The translations under genes and the position numbers were made by a program. A stretch of DNA of 8,798 bases from the NCBI GenBank assembly GCA_032160545.1, contig JAVHVN010000037.1, positions 1-8,798 on the forward strand. The letters run 5' to 3'. Positions 1 through 5,059 of the stretch are shown here, in pieces. The notes under the pieces are model-generated. The model made no database searches. It had not been told where the DNA came from and saw only the letters and a program-made list of their open reading frames with translations. This DNA is from DATGFB01 sp032160545 (GTDB taxonomy: Bacteria; Actinomycetota; Actinomycetes; Mycobacteriales; Jatrophihabitantaceae). Within the stretch, counting starts at the first letter, position 1, and the number at the start of each line of letters is the position of its first letter.

Positions 1-47
1 GCTGACCGGGTCACGCGGCGCAGCCGGCAGCGCAGCGCGGTCAGCAT
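1..47 (-). CDS. 5' end of a further pilus-operon gene, probably another prepilin-like protein (partial)
   Basis: An ATG at 47-45 overlaps the stop codon of the upstream minor pilin (TGA at 43-41) in the arrangement ATGCTGA. The frame stays open to the window edge and reads MLTALRCRLRRVTRS, 15 residues. The short, basic leader resembles that of the preceding minor pilin (MRLTTALRRRLDR), which sits directly before its prepilin cleavage site. The start overlap implies translational coupling. I infer another minor pilin, since these often come in runs, but the diagnostic hydrophobic segment lies outside the window, so product identity is unproven. Confidence 0.5.
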   Translation of the reverse strand, partial: MLTALRCRLRRVTRS

Positions 48-469
48 GAGACGACCGAGTCGCTGCGGGCGAGGTACTTGTTCTGCTGCTTCTGGTACAC
101 GACCACGTTGACCACGAAGGTGGCTCCGGGGCTGCAGACGGTGGCGCCGTTGCTGAAGAGGATCGTGCGCTGCACCGTGAAGTCCTCATTCTGCTTCACG
201 GTGGCGAGGAAGGACGACGTCCCGTTCGAGACGGTGTTCCGGTCGGCGGCCTGCGTCGACGCGACGATCGACTGGGCGACGTTGGCCGCGTCGATGCGCT
301 GCTGGCTGCCGTGTGCCGCGTTGAGCGAGTTCACGATCGCGACCGTGGCGGTCGCGCAGAGGATGGTGAAGACGGTGAACGCGACGATGACTTCGAGGAG
401 GCTGAAGCCGGCGTCCCCGTCCTGCCGGTCGAGGCGGCGCCGGAGCGCGGTCGTCAGGCGCATCGGCAC
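41..469 (-). CDS. Minor type IV prepilin / pseudopilin, PilV/GspI-like
   Basis: Encodes a 142-residue protein with a class III signal peptide: a short basic leader, then ...GDAG|FSLLEVIVAFTVFT..., with cleavage predicted after Gly21, mature Phe+1 and the conserved Glu at +5. One N-terminal transmembrane helix (about 22-45) is followed by a small globular domain. Cys112 and the C-terminal Cys142 could form a disulfide; Cys38 lies in the helix. The FSLLEV start and the following NVAQSIVAS stretch resemble PilV/GspI minor pilins, which prime or cap the pilus. I prefer the GTG start at 469: GGAGG at 480-476 is 6 nt upstream of it, against 12 nt for the ATG at 463 (140 residues). The gene lies 97 nt after pilA, beyond a strong hairpin, and its stop overlaps the next start. 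Prepilin identity is secure; the exact minor-pilin class is not. Confidence 0.85.
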   Translation of the reverse strand: MPMRLTTALRRRLDRQDGDAGFSLLEVIVAFTVFTILCATATVAIVNSLNAAHGSQQRIDAANVAQSIVASTQAADRNTVSNGTSSFLATVKQNEDFTVQRTILFSNGATVCSPGATFVVNVVVYQKQQNKYLARSDSVVSC

Positions 470-525
470 GGCACACCTCCGGCGGGGGAACGGAGCGGGG
501 GAAAGCTGGTGGGGCGAGCGAAATG

Positions 526-557
526 CGTTGGGCGGGGGCCGCAGCCCCCGCCCAACG
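526..557 (-). terminator. Strong GC hairpin after pilA, a probable (partial) terminator
   Basis: This is a perfect 14-bp inverted repeat with a 4-nt loop: arms CGTTGGGCGGGGGC and GCCCCCGCCCAACG. It lies 9 nt downstream of the pilA stop codon and upstream of the minor-pilin ribosome site. On the transcribed strand it is followed only by a short TTT, not a full U-tract. Such U-poor hairpins are known to act as terminators or mRNA 3'-end stabilisers in actinomycetes. Since the next gene lies just beyond, I infer partial termination or processing that lets pilA mRNA outnumber minor-pilin mRNA. Confidence 0.65.
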
Positions 558-566
558 ATCGGATCC

Positions 567-1046
567 TTACGGGCCGACAGTGCCGCCGGCCGCGCTGCTG
601 TACGGGTACGCAGTGCCAGCGGTGGCGTGCGACTTGCCGCCGGTGTTCCACACCGCCAGCGTGTAGCTGGCCGCGGTCGTAGCTGGGGCGACAATGGCCG
701 GGGTGTACGTCATGTGCGTCTGGGCCGACAAGTTGATCGTCTCGGTGTCGGTACCGCAGGTGAGGGTCACGGTGCCGGTGTAGTCCGTCGCGGTGCCAAC
801 AAACGCAGGGCCGGCCGGGTAGGCGTTGCCGTTCTCGCTGTAGCACTGCTGCAGCGCCGGGATCGCGTTGCGCAGGTCCGACTGCGCCGAGCGATCGTGC
901 GCGCCCTTCTGGTAGTTCAGGTACAGCGGGATCGCGATGGCGACCAGGATGCCGATGATCACGACGACCACCAGCAGCTCGATGAGGGTGAAGCCGCGGT
1001 CACCCTCGGCCCGCTCCTCGCGGATCTTGCGGAGCTTGTCGTACAT
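567..1046 (-). CDS. pilA: Type IV prepilin, probable major pilin PilA
   Basis: Encodes a 159-residue prepilin. An 18-residue charged leader ends at Gly18, and the mature protein starts FTLIELLVVVV with Glu at +5 and Pro at +22, both hallmarks of type IVa pilins. Residues about 19-46 form the hydrophobic helix that holds the subunit in the membrane and then packs in the fibre core. The mature protein is about 141 residues, with a small Thr/Ala/Gly-rich C-terminal domain; Cys68 and Cys97 are its only cysteines and may pair. The ATG at 1046 has GGAGG 6 nt upstream, a strong ribosome site. I call it the major pilin from its canonical N-terminus, its own 226-nt upstream gap and the strong hairpin after it; a pseudopilin role is possible. 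Cleavage would need a PilD-type peptidase, not seen here. Confidence 0.9.
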   Translation of the reverse strand: MYDKLRKIREERAEGDRGFTLIELLVVVVIIGILVAIAIPLYLNYQKGAHDRSAQSDLRNAIPALQQCYSENGNAYPAGPAFVGTATDYTGTVTLTCGTDTETINLSAQTHMTYTPAIVAPATTAASYTLAVWNTGGKSHATAGTAYPYSSAAGGTVGP

Positions 1047-1085
1047 GGAGAGCCTCCAAAGACTCGTGTGGGGGTGGTGGGGTGC

Positions 1086-1125
1086 CGGGCCGGGGCCCGA
1101 CCGGCTCCCGGCTCGCGAGCCGGTC
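1086..1125 (-). promoter_or_regulatory. GC-rich structured element upstream of pilA with competing hairpins
   Basis: Between the secreted-protein gene and pilA, about 40-80 nt before the pilA ATG, lie several inverted repeats. One is CGGGCC/GGCCCG (1086-1099). The second is a perfect 16-bp palindrome, CCGGCTCGCGAGCCGG (1108-1123). The third pairs GACCGGCTC (1099-1107) with GAGCCGGTC (1117-1125). The third shares bases with both others, so the RNA cannot form all at once. It could be a terminator for the upstream gene, an mRNA leader structure for pilA, or an operator for a dimeric regulator. The rest of the 226-nt gap (1047-1272) is less G+C-rich at 1175-1215 and has no clear housekeeping promoter. 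Confidence 0.35.
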
Positions 1126-1272
1126 TCCGTCTTCCGGTCGAGTGGGGTCGTCCGGAAATCTCTGGTGCGGCGCTGCCGCGATGTGAAGTTTTCGTGTGGT
1201 ATTCGGTTCCGCTCTTGGTGTCGGCTGCCATACCCCGCTCTTGAGCGGTTTTCCGAGCGAATTGACGGCGAT

Positions 1273-2463
1273 TCAGATCAATGCCGGCGGAATCGCCTTG
1301 GCAGTCGAGGTCGGGTTCGATCCCGAGCTGCAACTGGTGTAGCCGAGGCGCAGATCGAGCACGTTGCCGTAGTTGCCGTTCACGATGCCCGTGGGGATGG
1401 CGACCGTCGCGCCGACGACGCCGAGCAGGTTGAAGCCGATCGATCCCGAGAGGTCGACCGCTATTCCCATCCCCCAGGCCTTCGCGGTGGACGAGGTCAC
1501 GGCGTCGTTCGGCCCCGCGATGATGCTCAGCGTCACCGTCGAGGTGGTCGCGTAGCCGAGCAGGGCGGTCACCGCGCTCGCCGGCAGCCCCAGAGCGCTG
1601 ACCAGCGACGCGGCGGTGAGCGACAACGAGACCTTGATCGCGGTCGGGCCGAACGGCTGAACGGTGAGGTTGCCGATCGTGATCGCCGGCAGTACCGACA
1701 CCGAGGCGTACGCCACGCCGTTCACCTTCAGGTTCGCGATGTCGCCGCCGTTGGCCAGGTCGAGTGTCACCAGGCCGCCGAGCATCTTGATGGTGCTGCC
1801 CGACTCCATCGCGCTCGGCGCGCTGTTGTCGTTCGGGCAGTTCGCCTTCGAGCTGAACAGCCCGGCAGACACGACCGGGTTGGTGAGGCCGCTCAGCGTG
1901 GGCAGCACGGTGGCGTTGACGTTCGCGATCGTGGCCCGTCCGAAGATCGGGTTCGTCGCGTCGGCCGTCGCGGCGACTTGTTGGGTGTAACCGTTGATGG
2001 CCCCTACGGACAGGCTGGCGAGGGGGCCGAGGTTCGGCGACAGGCCGGCCGTCGCGTTGTAGCACGGGATTCCGTACGACGTCCCGCACGGGCTGGGCAG
2101 CGTGTCGTTCGGGAACGTCGCAGGCGCGGGCGTGCTCTGCTGCGTCGGAGTCCCGGCCTGGTTGGGGCCGCTGGCCCCGAGAACGCTGTTCACCAGCGTG
2201 TTGACCGTCAGGGACTGCAGCGCACCGATGAGCGGATTGAGATCCTGGTTGACGATCGGGTTGATCAGGCCGTCCAGCAACCCGCCCAGGGCCCCGGTCA
2301 AGGTGAGGTTGGCCCGCAACGTCGAGGTGCCGGTGTAGGCCGGCAGCGACACCGCGGTGGCTCCGGGCGTGATCGGCGTGGCGGCCTGCGCGGGCACGCA
2401 GGCGAGCGCGAGCGTGCCCAGCGCGGCGGCAACCGCGATCAGCAATCGGCCCGCGCGCGACAT
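1273..2463 (-). CDS. Secreted protein of unknown function, pilus-operon associated
   Basis: I do not recognise a characterised family in this 396-residue protein. It has a Sec signal peptide: Arg3/Arg6, a hydrophobic core at about 7-22, and a signal peptidase I site VPAQA|AT after Ala27. The mature protein (about 369 residues) has no second membrane helix, LPXTG-type signal or C-terminal anchor, so it should be released or held by other proteins. A Leu/Ile/Asn-rich stretch (about 45-97) and a Thr/Pro/Gln/Ser-rich linker (about 98-125) precede a Gly/Ser/Thr/Val-rich, apparently beta-rich region (about 140-375). Four mature cysteines (126, 134, 209, 378) could form two disulfides. The segment around 198-250 loosely recalls actinobacterial 'choice-of-anchor P' cell-surface proteins; this is a weak resemblance. 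The ATG overlaps the pilC stop (TGATG) with no Shine-Dalgarno, so translation should be coupled to pilC. I infer a pilus-associated or adhesive exoprotein. Confidence 0.85.
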   Translation of the reverse strand: MSRAGRLLIAVAAALGTLALACVPAQAATPITPGATAVSLPAYTGTSTLRANLTLTGALGGLLDGLINPIVNQDLNPLIGALQSLTVNTLVNSVLGASGPNQAGTPTQQSTPAPATFPNDTLPSPCGTSYGIPCYNATAGLSPNLGPLASLSVGAINGYTQQVAATADATNPIFGRATIANVNATVLPTLSGLTNPVVSAGLFSSKANCPNDNSAPSAMESGSTIKMLGGLVTLDLANGGDIANLKVNGVAYASVSVLPAITIGNLTVQPFGPTAIKVSLSLTAASLVSALGLPASAVTALLGYATTSTVTLSIIAGPNDAVTSSTAKAWGMGIAVDLSGSIGFNLLGVVGATVAIPTGIVNGNYGNVLDLRLGYTSCSSGSNPTSTAKAIPPALI

Positions 2464-3701
2464 CAGTTCGCGCCGATGTTCTGGTAGATGGTGAACATCG
2501 GCATGTACAGGCAGATGACCATCGTGCCGATCAAGGCCCCCATGACGACGACCATCAGCGGCTCGATCGCCGCGGTCAGCGACTCGGTCGCCACCTCGAC
2601 CTCGTGGTCGTAGAAGTCCGAGATCTTGTCGAGCATCGCGCTGATCTGCCCGGTCTCCTCACCCACCTGCATCATCTGGGTGACCATCGCGGGGAAGATC
2701 GGGTGCCTCACCAGCGGCGCCGACATCGGCTGGCCGTCGCGCACCGAGGTCTGGACGTCCTTCATCGCCTCGCCGATGACCGCGTTGCCCGTGGTCCCGC
2801 CGACGACGTCGAGTGCCTGCATCACCGGGACGCCTACGGACAGCAGCGTGCCGAAGTTGCGCGAGAAGCGGCTGATCGCGATCTTCGTGAGCAGCTTTCC
2901 GAAGACCGGCAGGCGAAGCTTGAACTGGTCGAACTTGAGCCGCCAGGCGTAGTCGTTGCGCAGCTTTCGCTGGAAGGAGCTCGTCGAGACGACGACGGCG
3001 GCGATGGTCACCGGCGCGATCCAGATCATCTGATGGCTCAGCGTGACGATGATCTGGGTGGGCAGCGGCAGCTTGCCACCGAGGTTCTTGAACATCTTCT
3101 CGAAGATCGGGACGATGAAGACCAAGACGCCGGTGATCATCACGAGGCTGAAGCAGATGACGATCGCCGGGTAGGTCAGGGCCGCCTTGATCTTCCCGCG
3201 CAGGTTCGCATCCTTCTCGAAGTTCACGGCGACCCGGTCGAGGGCCTGGTCGAGGAAGCCGCCGGTCTCGCCGGCGCGGATCATGGCGATCATGATCGTC
3301 GGGAAGATCCGGTCGTGCTTTCCCATGGCGGCCGACAGCGACATGCCGCCTTCTACGTCATGACGGATCTCGCGGATCGCCTTCTGCAGCGCCGGCTTCT
3401 CGGTCTGCTCCTCGATCACCGAGAGCGAGCGCAGCAAGGTCAGACCCGACGACGTCATCGTCGCGAACTGCCGCGCGAAGATCGACAGGTCCTTGAGGGT
3501 GACGCGGTTCTTGAAGCCGGGCAGGGTCAGCTCCTTGTTCAGCCCCTTGCCCTTCTGGACGATCGAGAGCGGCACGACGCCCTGCGAACGCAGGGCCGCG
3601 GCGGCCGCCACCTCGCTCGAGGCCTCCAGGTTGCCCTTGCGCCGCTTGCCCGAGCCGTCGAGAACCTCGTACTCGAACGAATGCGTGAGCGTTGCCGTCA
3701 T
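2463..3701 (-). CDS. pilC: Type IV pilus inner-membrane platform protein PilC (GspF family)
   Basis: Encodes 412 residues, the usual PilC/GspF length. In the cytoplasmic membrane, PilC couples the PilB and PilT motors to pilin insertion and removal. Two GspF (T2SSF) repeats are visible: about 71-194, with FARQFATMTSSGLTLLRSL and MIRAGETGG, and about 274-395, with the matching FSRNFGTLLSVGVPVMQAL and MQVGEETGQ. Membrane helices are likely at about 177-199, 224-240 and 382-404. The N-terminal segment (about 7-50, YEVLDGSGKRRKG...) is the characteristic small PilC/GspF N-terminal domain. The ATG lies 6 nt after the pilT stop with only a weak ribosome site, and the stop overlaps the start of the next gene, so pilT, pilC and the secreted-protein gene look like one transcript. 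Nothing appears truncated. Confidence 0.96.
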   Translation of the reverse strand: MTATLTHSFEYEVLDGSGKRRKGNLEASSEVAAAAALRSQGVVPLSIVQKGKGLNKELTLPGFKNRVTLKDLSIFARQFATMTSSGLTLLRSLSVIEEQTEKPALQKAIREIRHDVEGGMSLSAAMGKHDRIFPTIMIAMIRAGETGGFLDQALDRVAVNFEKDANLRGKIKAALTYPAIVICFSLVMITGVLVFIVPIFEKMFKNLGGKLPLPTQIIVTLSHQMIWIAPVTIAAVVVSTSSFQRKLRNDYAWRLKFDQFKLRLPVFGKLLTKIAISRFSRNFGTLLSVGVPVMQALDVVGGTTGNAVIGEAMKDVQTSVRDGQPMSAPLVRHPIFPAMVTQMMQVGEETGQISAMLDKISDFYDHEVEVATESLTAAIEPLMVVVMGALIGTMVICLYMPMFTIYQNIGAN

Positions 3702-3707
3702 GGTGAT

Positions 3708-4853
3708 CTACCGCCGTCCTGCGAGCCGGGCGAAGTCCTCGGGGTGGTGGCAGATCTCCAACGCCTGCGCGTAGGTGATGATCGACTGGTTCACCCGCTG
3801 GGCGAGGTGGGCGTCGAAGGTCAGCATCCCGTCGCCGCCCGAGGACTGCATGAACGACGGGATCTGGTGGTTCTTGCCCTCACGGATGAGGTTGCGGATC
3901 GCGGACGTCGCGAACATGACCTCGCAGACCACGGTGCGCCCCTCGCCGTCGGCCCGCCGGCACAGCGCCTGCGTCACGACGCCCTGAAGAGCCGTCGACA
4001 GCTGGGCGCGGACCTCCTGCTGCTGGTGCGACGGAAAGACGTCGATGATGCGGTCGATGGTCTGCGCTGCGCTCTGGGTGTGCAGCGTGGCCAGCACGAG
4101 GTGGCCGGTCTCGGCGGCGGTGATCGCGGTCGACACCGTCTCGAGGTCACGAAGCTCACCGACCAGGATGATGTCGGGGTCCTGCCGCAGCACGCGCTTC
4201 AGCGCCGTCGCGAAGCCCTCCGTGTCGACACCGACCTCACGCTGGTTGACCAGGCAGCGCTTGTGCGGGTGCAGGAATTCGATCGGGTCCTCGATCGTCA
4301 CGATGTGATCGCGCCGCGTTCGGTTGGCGAGATCGAGCAGGCTGGCGAGGGTCGTCGTCTTGCCCGAGCCGGTCGGACCGGTCACCAGGACCAGCCCGCG
4401 CGGAAGGTGCGCGAACCGGCTGATCTGCTCCGGGATGCCGAGCTCGTCCAGCGGCTTGATCTCGTGCGGGATCGCGCGCATCACCGAGGCGTACGCGTTG
4501 CGCTGCTGGAACAGGTTGACGCGGAATCGGCTGATACCGGGCAGGTCGTAGGCCAGGTCGAGTTCCTGCTCGCGCTCGAAGCGCTCCCACTGCTCCTGCG
4601 TGGTGACGAGGCGCAGCAGGGCGGTCGTGTCGGCCGGGCGAAGCTCGGGGTAGCCGGGAAGGGGACGCAGGTCGCCGTGCACCCGGACCGAAGGCGGTGC
4701 GCCGACGGTCAGGTGCAGGTCCGAGCCGCGGGAGCGGACCATGGTGATCAGCAACTCGTCCAGGGCGTGATAGGCCCGCCCGTCGACGTCCGCGGGCGCG
4801 CCGTGCCGGCTGGTCTCCTGGTCGGCGACGGCGGAAAGCACGGGAGCGTTCAC
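3708..4853 (-). CDS. pilT: Type IV pilus retraction ATPase PilT
   Basis: Hexameric cytoplasmic ATPase that drives pilus depolymerisation, used in twitching and DNA uptake in other bacteria. From the GTG start it has 381 residues. Visible are the N-terminal PAS-like region (SRGSDLHLTVGAPPSVRVHG), Walker A GPTGSGKT (about 159-166), the Asp box (VTIEDPIE), Walker B (ILVGELRD), the His box (GHLVLATLHT), and the PilT signature AIRNLIRE (about 318-325), which separates PilT from PilB. It lacks the tetracysteine zinc motif of PilB, as expected. The frame is also open to a TTG at 4901, giving 397 residues. I prefer the GTG at 4853 because AAAGGG lies 7 nt upstream, whereas the TTG has no ribosome site. 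A candidate promoter lies at 4941-4969, so pilT probably heads its own transcript with pilC behind it. Confidence 0.95.
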   Translation of the reverse strand: MNAPVLSAVADQETSRHGAPADVDGRAYHALDELLITMVRSRGSDLHLTVGAPPSVRVHGDLRPLPGYPELRPADTTALLRLVTTQEQWERFEREQELDLAYDLPGISRFRVNLFQQRNAYASVMRAIPHEIKPLDELGIPEQISRFAHLPRGLVLVTGPTGSGKTTTLASLLDLANRTRRDHIVTIEDPIEFLHPHKRCLVNQREVGVDTEGFATALKRVLRQDPDIILVGELRDLETVSTAITAAETGHLVLATLHTQSAAQTIDRIIDVFPSHQQQEVRAQLSTALQGVVTQALCRRADGEGRTVVCEVMFATSAIRNLIREGKNHQIPSFMQSSGGDGMLTFDAHLAQRVNQSIITYAQALEICHHPEDFARLAGRR

Positions 4854-4940
4854 GGTCTGCCCTTTCGACAGCACTGCTCGGCCCCCGCCGGACTGCTGCA
4901 ATCGGGGCGGAAGTCAAGTACCACCCCGTAGTGTCGCGAG

Positions 4941-4969
4941 ACCTTACGTCGATCTCACACCGAGCACAA
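4941..4969 (-). promoter_or_regulatory. Candidate housekeeping-type promoter for pilT-pilC
   Basis: On the minus strand, TTGTGC (4969-4964) and TAAGGT (4946-4941) are separated by exactly 17 nt. TAAGGT fits the actinobacterial -10 consensus TANNNT, and TTGTGC matches the TTG of the -35 box. Transcription would start near 4934, about 80 nt before the preferred pilT GTG. It lies in the 206-nt gap between pilB and pilT. The call rests on motif reading alone. Confidence 0.4.
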
Positions 4970-4991
4970 TCGGCCCGAGACCCCGGCACTT

Positions 4992-5010
4992 GAGCCGGAT
5001 GACCCGGCTC
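4992..5010 (-). terminator. Hairpin downstream of pilB, possible terminator
   Basis: GAGCCGG (4992-4998) and CCGGCTC (5004-5010) form a 7-bp stem with a 5-nt loop, about 50 nt after the pilB stop and upstream of the candidate pilT promoter. No U-tract follows on the minus strand, so this is at best a U-less terminator. Its position between the pilB stop and the candidate pilT promoter supports such a role. Confidence 0.3.
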
Positions 5011-5059
5011 GTCTCGGAGAATCGGTCGTTCCCGCGGCGCGGAGTGCCGGTCGGACGGA

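Noticed and set aside
1235..1252. CCGCTC-TT-GAGCGG followed by TTTT, which looks like an intrinsic terminator
   Set aside because: The T-run follows the stem only on the plus strand, where no gene is read. On the minus strand the tract comes before the stem as A residues, and the full stem would leave an impossible 2-nt loop.
1047..1272. c-di-GMP riboswitch (GEMM) in the pilA upstream region
   Set aside because: GEMM riboswitches are known before pilin genes, so I looked for the conserved GCACAGGGCAAACC and ACGCAAAG-type blocks; neither is present on the minus strand.
2395..2401. Possible lipobox (LALAC) in the signal peptide of the secreted protein
   Set aside because: The residues before the Cys are Ala(-3), Leu(-2), Ala(-1), not the usual Leu at -3, and a good signal peptidase I site (AQA|AT) follows five residues later.
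937..2487. Plus-strand open frame of about 516 codons opposite the pilin and secreted-protein genes
   Set aside because: Arg-rich low-complexity shadow; the minus-strand frames have a signal peptide, a prepilin motif and sensible starts.
2604..4931. Long plus-strand open frame of about 775 codons opposite pilC and pilT
   Set aside because: Its product is extremely rich in Arg, Asp, His and Gln with no recognisable domain, the usual antisense shadow of G+C-rich genes; the minus strand encodes textbook PilC and PilT.
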